Source of the DNA: Methylorubrum extorquens
GTDB taxonomy: Bacteria > Pseudomonadota > Alphaproteobacteria > Rhizobiales > Beijerinckiaceae
Direction of reading: 5' to 3'
Length of the DNA: 64,000 nucleotides
NCBI RefSeq assembly: GCF_024169925.1
Contig: NZ_JALJXF010000001.1
Location: 4,594,001-4,658,000 of the forward strand
Shown: positions 17,052 through 25,957 of the stretch, in pieces
How positions within the stretch are numbered: the first letter of the stretch is position 1
How the letters are laid out: each line of letters starts with the position of its first letter
Notes under the pieces: model-generated
What the model saw: only the letters and a program-made list of their open reading frames with translations
Told to the model about the DNA's origin: nothing
Databases searched by the model: none
Program-made: the position numbers and the translations under genes

Positions 17052-17423
17052 ATGCGCCAAGCTTTCGCCCTGTTGATCGTCGTCTCGACCGCCGCGGTCC
17101 TCGCGGCGGGGGCGGTCGGCCCTCTCGCCGAGGAGACCGGGGCCCTCGCGCCCGTTCCGGCGCAGAGGGAGCCGCTGAACCGCGGCGACGATTGCCTGTC
17201 GCCCGCGGACCTGCGGGAGGCGGTGGCCGAGAAGCGCGTCGTGCCGCCCATCGCCGCGATCCGCGCGGCGCGCCAGATCGTTCCACGGGCCGAAATCCAG
17301 CGCGCCAGCCTGTGCCGGCACGAAGCGGGTCTCGTCTATCTGCTGACGGCCTTGCGTCGCGACGGGCATTTCATGCACGTCATGGTCGATGCCCAATCGG
17401 GACAGGTGAGCGGGCAGTGGTAA
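17052..17423 (+). CDS. Periplasmic PepSY-domain protein, FeuN-like
   Basis: Start ATG 17052 gives a 123-residue protein with a signal peptide (hydrophobic residues 5-22). The C-terminal part, AIRAARQIVPRAEIQRASLCRHEAGLVYLLTALRRDGHFMHVMVDAQSGQVSG, matches a PepSY repeat: an AxxxAxxxVPG-like start and a VDAxTGxV-like end. It is 38 bases ahead of the response regulator. In Sinorhizobium a small periplasmic protein, FeuN, encoded before feuP restrains the FeuPQ system; a similar role is proposed here by position and location, not by proven homology. Confidence 0.75.
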   Translation: MRQAFALLIVVSTAAVLAAGAVGPLAEETGALAPVPAQREPLNRGDDCLSPADLREAVAEKRVVPPIAAIRAARQIVPRAEIQRASLCRHEAGLVYLLTALRRDGHFMHVMVDAQSGQVSGQW

Positions 17424-17461
17424 GCGTGGCGGTGCGCCGCCGGGATGAGGAGTGACCGACC

Positions 17462-18139
17462 GTGCGTCTGCTCGTGGTCGAGGATGACCGTGACATCAAC
17501 CGGCAGGTCGTCGCCGCGTTGGAAGAGGCCGGCTACGTCGCCGACAAGGCTTTCGATGGCGAGGAGGGCGGCTATCTCGGCGAGAACGAGCCCTACGACG
17601 CCATCATTCTCGACATGGGCCTGCCCAAGGCCGATGGCGTCACCGTGCTCCAGAACTGGCGCCGGGCCGGGGTGAAGACCCCCGTCATCATCCTCACCGC
17701 CCGCGACCGCTGGTCCGACAAGGTGGACGGCTTCGACGCGGGTGCCGACGACTACGTCACCAAGCCCTTCCACATGGAGGAGCTGATGGCCCGGGTGCGC
17801 GCGATCCTTCGACGCGCGGCGGGTCACGCCAGCAGCCAGATCGCGTGCGGCCCCGTCACCCTCGACACCCGCTCGGGCCGCGTCTTCGTGGACGGCGCCC
17901 CGATCAAGCTGACGAGCCACGAGTACCGGTTGCTCTCCTACCTGATGCATCACACCGGCCGTGTCGTCTCCCGCGCCGAGCTGACCGAGCACCTCTACGA
18001 TCAGGATTTCGACCGCGATTCCAACACCATCGAAGTGTTCGTCGGGCGCCTGCGCAAGAAGCTCGCCGTGGACCTGATCCAGACGGTGCGGGGGTTGGGC
18101 TACCTGATCGATCCGAACCAGCCGCCCGCGCGGGGGTGA
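17462..18139 (+). CDS. OmpR/PhoP-family response regulator (FeuP-like)
   Basis: GTG start, 225 residues. Receiver domain (about 1-115) has the acidic pocket VEDD, phospho-acceptor Asp51 in ILDMGLP, Thr79 in ILTA and Lys101 in TKPF. The winged-helix DNA-binding domain (about 125-215) ends NTIEVFVGRLRKKL...TVRGLGYLI. It should be phosphorylated by the histidine kinase encoded about 730 bases downstream. The FeuP name is suggested by the nearby cytochrome maturation block, as in rhizobia. The operon is broken after its stop by an antiparallel toxin-antitoxin pair. Confidence 0.93.
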   Translation: MRLLVVEDDRDINRQVVAALEEAGYVADKAFDGEEGGYLGENEPYDAIILDMGLPKADGVTVLQNWRRAGVKTPVIILTARDRWSDKVDGFDAGADDYVTKPFHMEELMARVRAILRRAAGHASSQIACGPVTLDTRSGRVFVDGAPIKLTSHEYRLLSYLMHHTGRVVSRAELTEHLYDQDFDRDSNTIEVFVGRLRKKLAVDLIQTVRGLGYLIDPNQPPARG

Positions 18140-18143
18140 GGCC

Positions 18144-18545
18144 TCATTGGCTGCCAAGATCGGTGAGCGCGAAATCCTCGCCTTTGTAGAGGAGAGGCAC
18201 TCTGTGACTCCGGGCCACCGCGTAGGCGAAGCAGTCGCCCATGTTGACGTGGGCCGGATGTCCCGTTCCCTTGCCGTACCGCTCGAAGGCATCGAGGGCC
18301 CGGTCCGCATCCTCTGCCGTGATCGGGACAAGACCGATCCGGGCGAGGTCGAGCAGCATCTCGATATCGGCTCGGGCCGCCTTGAGCCCGCCCTGCTTCT
18401 TGCGGGCGATGCCGAGGACTGCCTCGTAGACGGCAATCGGCGAGGTGATGGTGGGTCCCGCCCTTTCGAGGCGAGCGGCGAGGGCGCGTCCCTCCGGCTC
18501 CTCCGTGATGATGGCGATGAGAGCGGAGGCGTCGACGAACATCAT
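18144..18545 (-). CDS. vapC: VapC-type PIN-domain toxin
   Basis: Protein of 133 residues with the PIN nuclease layout: Asp5 in MMFVDASALIAII, Glu41 in VYEAVLG, Asp104 in MGDCFAYAVA and Asp124 in GEDFALTD. These bind Mg2+ for RNA cleavage; tRNA or rRNA is the usual target. The start (ATG 18545, with a second ATG at 18542) overlaps the end of the antitoxin gene, as in typical vapBC operons. It ends 4 bases from the response-regulator stop, on the other strand. Confidence 0.92.
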   Translation of the reverse strand: MMFVDASALIAIITEEPEGRALAARLERAGPTITSPIAVYEAVLGIARKKQGGLKAARADIEMLLDLARIGLVPITAEDADRALDAFERYGKGTGHPAHVNMGDCFAYAVARSHRVPLLYKGEDFALTDLGSQ

Positions 18546-18778
18546 TCGTCGTTCAATCCGTCGGAAAAAGCCTTGTCGGCATCAAGGCCCGTGGACGGCC
18601 GCGCGGTCACCCGTTCGTGCAGAGGCCTCAACCGTTCCCATAGGCCAGGCCGGGCCTCGTCCCGCTCCAACTCGTTACGCACGGCGACCTTGATGGCCTC
18701 GGTGAGCGGAACGCCCTTCCGCTCGGCCAGAAGGCGGACGAGGCGGTCCGTCTCCGCGTCGCGGATATGCAGGGCCAT
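18542..18778 (-). CDS. vapB: VapB-type antitoxin
   Basis: Start taken at ATG 18778 (MALHIRDAETDRLVRLLAERKG); TTG 18784 is two codons upstream. The 78-residue product has the N-terminal pattern of Rv0623-like VapB antitoxins: MALHIRDxETDRLVRxLAxxxGxxLTEAIKxAVRxEL, a ribbon-helix-helix DNA-binding region. The acidic C-terminus would wrap the toxin. It precedes and overlaps vapC. The operon should repress itself through VapB. It sits between response-regulator and kinase genes, antiparallel to both. Confidence 0.9.
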   Translation of the reverse strand: MALHIRDAETDRLVRLLAERKGVPLTEAIKVAVRNELERDEARPGLWERLRPLHERVTARPSTGLDADKAFSDGLNDE

Positions 18779-18870
18779 GGGCAACTCGCTTCATCTCTGT
18801 GTAGAAAGCCGACGCGCATGATGTCCATGCCCGCGTCCCAGCATGCGAGACGCGCTTCGAGCCAGCACTC

Positions 18871-20286
18871 ATGACCGATCGCCTCGCTTGGCTCCCCTTG
18901 CGCCGCCGCTCCATTGCGGTGCGGCTCGCGGTCTCCTCGTTCCTGTCGAGCACCGCGATCCTCGTCATCGCGGCCTTCATCCTCACCACGCTCTACCGCG
19001 AGAACACCGAGCGCGCCTTCGACAGCCGCCTGCTCGTCTTCGCCAACAACCTCGCCACCGATCTCGTCTCGCCGAGTGACCCCGAGACACGCTCCTTCTC
19101 GCTCGGCGATCCGCGCTTCGACCTGCCGCTGTCCGGCTGGTACTGGCAGGTCGGGCGGCCCGACGCGAAGCCGCGGGATCTGCGCACCTCGCGCTCGCTC
19201 GTCGGCGTGCCGCTGAAAGGGCCCGATCAGGCCGGCACCGCGACCATCGGGCAGATCCGCCAGGGCTACGGCCGGGGCCAGGACGACCGCAGCCTGCGCA
19301 TCGTCGAGCGCGACGTCGATGTCGGCGCCGACGGGCGCTACACCGTGCGGGTGGCCGGGCCGGCGGATGAGATCGTCAACGACGTCGAGCGCTTCCGCTT
19401 CTCGCTGTTCATGACCTTCGGCCTGCTCGGCTTCTCGCTTGCGGCCACCGCGCTGCTGCAGATCCGCTTCGGCCTCGCGCCGTTGCGCAAGCTGCGCACG
19501 GCGCTCGGCTCGATCCGCCGGGGCGAGGCCGACCGGATCGACGGCGAGTATCCGCGCGACATCGCCCCGCTGGCGGGTGAGATCAACCTGCTCATCGAGA
19601 CCAACCGCGAGATCCTGGAGCGCGCCCGCACTCAGGTCGGCAACCTCGCCCACGCGCTGAAGACCCCGCTCTCGATCATCGTCAACGAGGCCGGCGGCAG
19701 CGAGGCCCCGCCGGAGCTGTCGGAAAAGATCCGCGAGCAGGCGGCGGTGATGCGCGATCAGGTGAACTACCACCTCGACCGGGCGCGGGCCGCCGCGCTC
19801 GCCGGCACCCTCGGCACCTCGACGGAGGTCGAGCCGGCGCTGGCCGGCTTGGTCCGCACCTTCGGCAAGATCTACCGCGACAAGGACATCGCCTACGAGG
19901 TCCACGTCCCGCCGGGCCTGCGCTTCCGCGGCGAGAAGCAGGATTTCGAGGAGATGATCGGCAACCTCGTCGACAACGCCTCGAAATGGGCCACGGGCCG
20001 GGTCTCGATCTCCGCCGCGCCGACGGCCGAGCACGACTATCCCCACCTCCTCGTGGCGGTGGAGGATGACGGGCCGGGCTTGCCGGAGGAGGATCGCGCG
20101 GCGGTGCTCAAGCGCGGCCGCCGCCTCGACGAGACCAAGCCGGGCTCCGGCCTCGGCCTGTCGATCGTGGCGGATCTCGCCACGCTCTACCGCGGCCGCT
20201 TTCGCCTCGAGGCGGCTTCCCTCGGCGGCCTGCGCGCGGTGATCGAGGTGCCGGGCGACGCCCCCGCGGGGGGCGGACAACGCTGA
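18871..20286 (+). CDS. Sensor histidine kinase (FeuQ-like)
   Basis: Protein of 471 residues. Membrane segments at about 18-41 and 177-197 enclose a 135-residue periplasmic sensor region. A HAMP-like linker follows, then the H-box with His261 in GNLAHALKTPLS, the N-box NLVDNASKWA, the G1 box DDGPGLPEEDR and the G2 box GSGLGLSIVADLA. It is the partner of the regulator at 17462-18139. The HALKTPL form of the H-box is typical of the PhoQ/FeuQ branch. The gene is separated from its regulator by vapBC. Confidence 0.92.
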   Translation: MTDRLAWLPLRRRSIAVRLAVSSFLSSTAILVIAAFILTTLYRENTERAFDSRLLVFANNLATDLVSPSDPETRSFSLGDPRFDLPLSGWYWQVGRPDAKPRDLRTSRSLVGVPLKGPDQAGTATIGQIRQGYGRGQDDRSLRIVERDVDVGADGRYTVRVAGPADEIVNDVERFRFSLFMTFGLLGFSLAATALLQIRFGLAPLRKLRTALGSIRRGEADRIDGEYPRDIAPLAGEINLLIETNREILERARTQVGNLAHALKTPLSIIVNEAGGSEAPPELSEKIREQAAVMRDQVNYHLDRARAAALAGTLGTSTEVEPALAGLVRTFGKIYRDKDIAYEVHVPPGLRFRGEKQDFEEMIGNLVDNASKWATGRVSISAAPTAEHDYPHLLVAVEDDGPGLPEEDRAAVLKRGRRLDETKPGSGLGLSIVADLATLYRGRFRLEAASLGGLRAVIEVPGDAPAGGGQR

Positions 20287-20435
20287 GTGGTGGCGGCCTT
20301 CGCGAAGGTTACGCATCGGCACGTCTGTGCTATGGCCCTGCTTCGCTCGCGCGTGACGACGTGTCACTTCGGGGCGATGTCGTGCGGGCCCCGCTCGGGC
20401 TCTACACGGGGCCGAGCTTAAAAACTTTGGGTCTG

Positions 20436-21992
20436 ATGACGGCGATCTGGTTCATCCTGGCGGCCATGACCGGCGCAGCCGTGTTCGCGCTGCTTTGGCC
20501 GATGTCGCGCCGCCGCCGGCACGGGGTCGGGCCGGAGGCGGAGGGCGGCAACGGGCTCGCCACCGAGACCGGCTTCTACGAGGATCAACTCGCCGAGATC
20601 GAGCGCGATCTCGGCCGCGGCCTCATCGCCCCGGCGGAGGCCGAGGCAGCGCGCGCCGAGGCCGCACGCCGGTTGCTGCGAGCGAGCCGCGAGGAGCAGG
20701 CGGACGGGTCGGGGCCTGCGCCGATCGCCGAGCCGCATCTGCGCCAGCGCCGGGCGGCCTCCGCCTTCGCGCTCTCGACGATCCCCCTCGTCGCGCTCGT
20801 CGTCTACGGCCTCTACGGCTCGCCGAACCTCCCCTCGCAGACCGACGCCGACCGCAAGGCGACGCGGGCCGGCGCGCAGGATCTGATGACCGCCATCGGC
20901 CAGATCGAGGCACGGCTCGCCAACCACCCGGACGACGTCCGCGGCTGGAGCGTGCTCGGCCCCGTCTACATGCGGCTGGGTCGGTTCGACGACGCGGCCC
21001 GCGCCTACGCGGCGCTGGTCCGCCTCAAGGGCGAGGACGCCCAGGCTCTGTCCGATTGGGGCGAGGCCCTGGTCGCGGCCGCCGACGGCACGGTCTCGCC
21101 GGAGGCGCGCAAGGTGCTGGGCCGGGCGCTCGCCGCCGACCCGAAGGCGGCCAAGCCCCAGTTCTATCTCGCCCGCGGCGACGAGCAGTCCGGCGACGTA
21201 GCCGGCGCCGTGCGGCGGCTGGAAGCGATGGCGGCCTCCGCCCCCGCGGACGCACCCTGGCTGCCGACGGTGCGCGAGAACCTCGCCCGGCTGAAGGGTG
21301 AGACCATGGCCGCGCCGAAGGCCGGAGGAGAAGCCGGGGAGGGCGTCAAGGACGCCGCCAAGGAAGGCGCGATGTCCGAGGCGCCGGTGGCCGGGCCGGG
21401 CGGCAACATCCAGGCTCTGCCCCCCTCGGAGCGGATCGACGCGATTCGCGGCATGGTCGAGGGGCTGGAGCGGCGCTTGGCCAAGCAGGGCGGCAGCGCC
21501 GACGAGTGGCTGCGCCTCGTGCGCTCCCACGCGGTGCTCGGCGAGCGCGACAAGGCGCTCGATGCGCTGGAGCGCGGGCGCAAGGCGTTTCCCGACGATA
21601 AGGAGGCGCAGGCGCGTTTCGATGCGCAGGCCCACGAACTCGGCCTCGCCGGGGCCGGGGCACCCCCGCCGAAGGCAGAGAACGGCGAAAAGTCCGGCGA
21701 GAAGAATGCGGCGGAGCCCGACGCCGCCACCGCGATCCGAGCGATGCCGCCGGCCGAGCGCGAGGCGGCGATCCGCGGTATGGTCGCGAGCCTCGACCGG
21801 CGGCTCGCCGCCAAGGGCGGCAGCGCCGACGAGTGGATGCGGCTCGTGCGCTCCTACGGCGTGATCGGCGATCGGGCCGCCGCAGCCCGGGCCCTCGACC
21901 GGGCCAGGATGGCGCTCGCCGCCAACCCGAACGCCGTGGAACGCCTCGATGCGCTCGGCAAGGAACTCGGTCTGACACCGGCTCAACCGTAG
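20436..21992 (+). CDS. ccmI: Cytochrome c maturation protein CcmI (CycH)
   Basis: Start placed at ATG 20436, giving MTAIWFILAAMTGAAVFALLWPM as the first membrane segment; a 25-codon upstream extension looks non-coding. The 518-residue protein has a soluble loop with ETGFYEDQLAEIERDLGRGLI, a typical CcmI segment, a second membrane helix near residues 110-130, then TPR repeats and two related C-terminal modules (residues 345-430 and 445-518, each with RAMPPAER or ALPPSER then IRGMVxxLxRRLAxxGGSADEW). CcmI holds apocytochrome c for heme ligation. First gene of the cycHJKL-type block. Confidence 0.9.
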   Translation: MTAIWFILAAMTGAAVFALLWPMSRRRRHGVGPEAEGGNGLATETGFYEDQLAEIERDLGRGLIAPAEAEAARAEAARRLLRASREEQADGSGPAPIAEPHLRQRRAASAFALSTIPLVALVVYGLYGSPNLPSQTDADRKATRAGAQDLMTAIGQIEARLANHPDDVRGWSVLGPVYMRLGRFDDAARAYAALVRLKGEDAQALSDWGEALVAAADGTVSPEARKVLGRALAADPKAAKPQFYLARGDEQSGDVAGAVRRLEAMAASAPADAPWLPTVRENLARLKGETMAAPKAGGEAGEGVKDAAKEGAMSEAPVAGPGGNIQALPPSERIDAIRGMVEGLERRLAKQGGSADEWLRLVRSHAVLGERDKALDALERGRKAFPDDKEAQARFDAQAHELGLAGAGAPPPKAENGEKSGEKNAAEPDAATAIRAMPPAEREAAIRGMVASLDRRLAAKGGSADEWMRLVRSYGVIGDRAAAARALDRARMALAANPNAVERLDALGKELGLTPAQP

Positions 21993-22152
21993 CGGAAGGC
22001 CGCCCCTGACAATCGGTCCCGCCCGTTCAACCTTGACCCCGCGGGCGGGCGGGCCGAAACCGGTCTCTTGATCCTCAGCAGACGTCGGACCACCATCAGG
22101 CCTTCAAGCCTGAAGGAACGAGAAGAAGCCGACGAACCGGGACGGAACCGTC

Positions 22153-22662
22153 GTGACCCGCAAGAGCCGCCGCCTGATCCTCATCGCCGCCTGCGGCGCC
22201 GTGCTGGCCCTGGCGCTCGGGCTGATCCTGTCGGCGATGAGCGGCTCGATCGTGTTCTTCCGCTCCCCCGCCGATGTGGCGGCGCAGGGTGTGGCGCCGG
22301 GCACCCGCTTCCGCCTCGGCGGCCTCGTCAAGGACGGCTCGGTGAAGCGCGGGCCCGATCAGAACGTCGAATTCGCGGTGACGGACACCAACGCCACGGT
22401 TCCCGTACAGTATCGCGGCCTGCTGCCGGACCTGTTCCGCGAGGGCCAGGGCATCGTCGCCGAGGGCACGCTCGATGTCGGCGGCGTGTTCCGGGCCGAC
22501 ACGGTGCTGGCCAAGCACGACGAGAATTACATGCCCCGCGAGGTCGCCGACGCCCTGAAGGCGCAGGGACGCTGGCAGGAAGGCGGGGGCAAGGAAGCCC
22601 CCAAGGACGCGGCGAAGCCCGAGACGGCCGACGCCACCCTGGGCCAGCGCAGCGAGCGGTGA
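22153..22662 (+). CDS. ccmE: Heme chaperone CcmE (CycJ)
   Basis: GTG start, 169 residues. A membrane anchor (about 8-28) is followed by the periplasmic beta-barrel. His122 and Tyr126 in [10 protein letters not shown] form the HxxxY heme-binding motif, with His as the covalent heme attachment site. Other family sequence: [18 protein letters not shown] and [18 protein letters not shown]. The C-terminal tail is long and charged. CcmE passes heme to CcmF, encoded next. Confidence 0.95.
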   Translation: MTRKSRRLILIAACGAVLALALGLILSAMSGSIVFFRSPADVAAQGVAPGTRFRLGGLVKDGSVKRGPDQNVEFAVTDTNATVPVQYRGLLPDLFREGQGIVAEGTLDVGGVFRADTVLAKHDENYMPREVADALKAQGRWQEGGGKEAPKDAAKPETADATLGQRSER

Positions 22663-22708
22663 AAGATTCCATGACCGTCCGGACCGAAACCGCGCGAGGG
22701 AACTGCCG

Positions 22709-24709
22709 GTGATCGTCGAAATCGGCCATTACGCGCTGGCGCTCGCGCTGGCGCTCTCCCTGGTGCAGGCGGTGATGCCCGCTTGGGCCGCCCGCTCGGG
22801 CGACGGGGCGTTGCGCGAGGTGGCGGGGCCCGCCGCGCTCGGCACCTTCGCCTGCATCCTGTTCGCCTTCTGCGCGCTGACCTACGCGCACGTGACGTCG
22901 GACTTCTCGGTCCAGAACGTCGTCGAGAACTCGCACACCGCCAAGCCCTTGATCTACAAGATCTCCGGCGTCTGGGGGAACCACGAGGGCTCGATGCTCC
23001 TCTGGGTGCTGATCCTCGCTTTGTTCGGCGCCTGGGTCGCCACCGCCAAGACCTCCGTGCCACCGGTGCTGCGCACCAACGCGCTGATGGTTCAGGCGAG
23101 CATTACCTTCGTGTTCGTGCTGTTCATCATCACGACCTCGAATCCCTTCGCCCGCGTCGCGCCGGCGCCGCTGGAGGGCAACGACCTCAACCCGCTGCTG
23201 CAGGATTTCGGCCTCGCGATCCATCCGCCGCTGCTCTATCTCGGCTATGTCGGCTTCTCGGTGACCTTCGCCTTCGCCGTCGCCGCCTTGATCGAGGGGC
23301 GCATCGATGCCGTCTGGGCGCGGGCGGTGCGGCCCTGGGCCCTGATCGCCTGGAGCTTCCTGACGCTTGGCATCGCCATGGGCTCGTACTGGGCCTATTA
23401 CGAACTCGGCTGGGGCGGCTGGTGGTTCTGGGATCCGGTCGAGAACGCCTCGCTGATGCCCTGGATCGCCGGCACGGCGCTGTTGCACTCCATCGTCGTC
23501 ATGGAAAAGCGCGACGCGCTCAAGGTCTGGACGGTCCTGCTCGCCATCCTCACCTTCTCGCTCTCGCTGGTCGGCACCTTCATCGTCCGCTCGGGGCTGC
23601 TCACCTCGGTGCACAGCTTCGCTTCCGATCCGAGCCGCGGCGTGTTCATCCTCGCGATCCTCGCGCTGTTCATCGGCGGCGCGCTGACCCTGTTCGCGTG
23701 GCGGGCGCCGAGCTTGCGCCAGGGCGGCCTGTTCGCGCCGATCTCCCGCGAGGGCGCTCTGGTGATGAACAACCTGTTCCTCGTCGCCGCCTGCGCCACG
23801 GTGTTCGTCGGCACGCTCTACCCGCTGCTGCTGGAGATGCTGACGGGCGAGAAGATCTCGGTCGGCCCGCCCTTCTTCAACTGGACCTTCATCCCGCTAG
23901 CGCTGCCGCTCCTCGTGATCGTGCCGTTCGGGCAGGCGCTGGCATGGAAGCGGGGGGATGCCGCCGCCGCCGCGCAGCGCCTGCTCGCCGCCTTCGCGGT
24001 GGCCCTCGTCGTCGCGCTCGGCGCGGCGGCTCTGGCCTGGGGCGGCCCGGTCATGGCACCGGTCGGCCTGGGCTTCGGCGCCTACCTCATCATCGGGTCG
24101 GTCCTTGAGATCTGGGCGCGCGCTCGCGGCTATGGCCACAACCGGACGCGCGATCTTGGCACCACTTGGCGCCGGGCGATCGGCCTGCCGCGCTCGGCCT
24201 GGGGCACGGCTCTGGCCCATGCCGGCGTCGGCGTCGTCGTGCTCGGCATCGCCGGGCAGGGTTGGGCGACGGAGGGGCTGGCCACGATCCGGCCGGGCGG
24301 CCAGGTCGCCTCCGGCCCCTACGTCGCCACCCTCGACCGTGTCGGCCCGACCAAGGGCGAGAACTACGAGGAGACCACCGCCTTCCTGACGCTGCGCAAC
24401 CGCGCGGGCGACTACGTGGGCACGACCGAGACCGGAAAGCGCTTCTACCCGTCCCGCCGGATGACGGTGACCGAATCCGGCCTGAAGACGGTCGGCGTCA
24501 GCCAGATCTACGCCAGCCTCGGCGAGGTGATGCCCGACGGCTCGATCGGCATGCGTCTCTACTACAAGCCGCTGGTGCTGCTGATCTGGATCGGTTCGCT
24601 CATCATGGCGGCCGGCGGCGGCCTCTCGCTCACCGACCGGCGCATGCGCGTCGGCGCCCCCGTCAAGGCGCGCGCCAAGCTGCCGCCCGCCGCGGTGCCC
24701 GCCGAATGA
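22709..24709 (+). CDS. ccmF: Heme lyase CcmF (CycK)
   Basis: GTG start, 666 residues, many membrane helices. The tryptophan-rich WWD domain is seen as WGGWWFWDPVENASLMPW near residues 230-250, with the early segments VWGNHEGSMLLW and HPPLLYLGYVGFSVTFAFAVAALI containing conserved heme-ligand histidines. It catalyses heme attachment to CxxCH of c-type cytochromes together with CcmH and CcmI. Its stop overlaps the ccmH start (ATGA). Confidence 0.97.
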   Translation: MIVEIGHYALALALALSLVQAVMPAWAARSGDGALREVAGPAALGTFACILFAFCALTYAHVTSDFSVQNVVENSHTAKPLIYKISGVWGNHEGSMLLWVLILALFGAWVATAKTSVPPVLRTNALMVQASITFVFVLFIITTSNPFARVAPAPLEGNDLNPLLQDFGLAIHPPLLYLGYVGFSVTFAFAVAALIEGRIDAVWARAVRPWALIAWSFLTLGIAMGSYWAYYELGWGGWWFWDPVENASLMPWIAGTALLHSIVVMEKRDALKVWTVLLAILTFSLSLVGTFIVRSGLLTSVHSFASDPSRGVFILAILALFIGGALTLFAWRAPSLRQGGLFAPISREGALVMNNLFLVAACATVFVGTLYPLLLEMLTGEKISVGPPFFNWTFIPLALPLLVIVPFGQALAWKRGDAAAAAQRLLAAFAVALVVALGAAALAWGGPVMAPVGLGFGAYLIIGSVLEIWARARGYGHNRTRDLGTTWRRAIGLPRSAWGTALAHAGVGVVVLGIAGQGWATEGLATIRPGGQVASGPYVATLDRVGPTKGENYEETTAFLTLRNRAGDYVGTTETGKRFYPSRRMTVTESGLKTVGVSQIYASLGEVMPDGSIGMRLYYKPLVLLIWIGSLIMAAGGGLSLTDRRMRVGAPVKARAKLPPAAVPAE

Positions 24710-25167
24710 CCCACCTCCGCTCCACGATCGCCGCGCTCGGCTTGAGCCTCGCCGCGCTCCCTGCCCTCGCGGTGCAGCCGAACGAGGTGCTGAAGGATCC
24801 CGCCATGGAGGCGCGGGCGCGGCACATCTCGGAGGGCCTGCGCTGCCTCGTCTGCCAGAACCAGTCGATCGACGATTCCGACGCGCCGCTCGCCAAGGAT
24901 CTGCGCGTGCTGGTGCGCGAGCGGCTCAAGGAGGGCGACAGCAACGGTCAGGTCATCGATTACGTCGTGGCCCGCTACGGCGAGTTCGTGCTGCTGCGCC
25001 CCGTCTTCGGTTGGCATACGCTGCTGCTGTGGCTGAGCCCGCTGCTCGCGGTGGGTCTCGGCGCCTTCGGTATCTGGCGTCTGTCGCGCCGCCGCCCGCC
25101 GACACGGGTAGCGGGTCTGTCCAAGGCGGAGGAAGCCGAGGTCGAGGCGCTGCTCAAGCGGCCGTAA
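24706..25167 (+). CDS. ccmH: Cytochrome c maturation protein CcmH (CycL)
   Basis: Start ATG 24706 overlaps the ccmF stop. The 153-residue protein has a signal peptide (about 1-23), then the redox motif Cys47-x2-Cys50 in GLRCLVCQNQSIDDSDAPLAKDLR, and a C-terminal membrane anchor (about 102-124). It reduces the disulfide of the apocytochrome heme motif. Last gene of the ccmI-E-F-H block, an order typical of Hyphomicrobiales. Confidence 0.96.
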   Translation: MTHLRSTIAALGLSLAALPALAVQPNEVLKDPAMEARARHISEGLRCLVCQNQSIDDSDAPLAKDLRVLVRERLKEGDSNGQVIDYVVARYGEFVLLRPVFGWHTLLLWLSPLLAVGLGAFGIWRLSRRRPPTRVAGLSKAEEAEVEALLKRP

Positions 25168-25279
25168 GCGCAAGGGGGTCGGCAGAGGCGCCCCGGCGCC
25201 CTGCTTTCGCCCGATCGGGCGGGCAGGATCCGGCCCATCGTCGTCACCGCCGACCTGCCGCGAGCCTCCCCCGAGCGCC

Positions 25280-25957
25280 ATGCCGATCGCCGCCTCTCTC
25301 CGATATCGCGCCCTCGCCGCCGCGCTCGGCCTCGTCGCCAGCCTCGCGACCGTGAGCTCGGCCTGGGCCCACCCCCATGTCTGGATCACGGCCAAGGCCG
25401 AACTCTCCTACGAGGCGGGCCGCGTCACCGGCATCCGTCATGCCTGGACCTTCGATCCCGAATACACCGCCTTCCTGACGCAGGGGCTGGACGCCAACGG
25501 CGATGGCAAGGTCTCGCCCGAGGAGCTTCAGGGCTCGGCCACGGAGCATGCAGGCAACCTCGCCGAGTTCGCCTACTTCACGAAGCTCAAGGTGGCCGGC
25601 AAGGAGCAAGGCTTCGCCGAGCCGCAGGAGGCGCGCATGGCGATGGAGGGCGGCCGGCTCACCCTGAGCTTCCTGCTGCCGCTGAAGACTCCCGCCGTGC
25701 AGGGCAAGGGCGTCGCGGCGGTCGAGGTCTACGATCCGACCTACTTCATCGCCTTCAGCCTCGCCGACGGGGCCGACGCGATGCGCCTCGCCGGTGCCGC
25801 CCCCGGCTGCAGCATGACCGTGACGCGGGCGAAGAACACCGAACCGACGGTGGCCTCCGCCGGCCAGTCGATGACCGAGGCGATGTTCGAGGCACTGACC
25901 GCCGCCTCGAATTACGGCGAGCAGTTCGCCAACCGGGCCATCGTCGCATGTCCCTGA
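25280..25957 (+). CDS. DUF1007 periplasmic metal-associated protein
   Basis: Protein of 225 residues with a signal peptide (about 1-30, ending AWA) and the mature start HPHVWITAKAEL, the DUF1007 hallmark. An EF-hand-like loop LDANGDGKVSPEEL is seen near residue 72. Such proteins are commonly encoded with, or fused to, NicO/RcnA-type nickel-cobalt exporters, and the next gene is one, overlapping by 10 bases. A metal-handling role in the periplasm is likely; the metal is not known. Confidence 0.88.
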   Translation: MPIAASLRYRALAAALGLVASLATVSSAWAHPHVWITAKAELSYEAGRVTGIRHAWTFDPEYTAFLTQGLDANGDGKVSPEELQGSATEHAGNLAEFAYFTKLKVAGKEQGFAEPQEARMAMEGGRLTLSFLLPLKTPAVQGKGVAAVEVYDPTYFIAFSLADGADAMRLAGAAPGCSMTVTRAKNTEPTVASAGQSMTEAMFEALTAASNYGEQFANRAIVACP

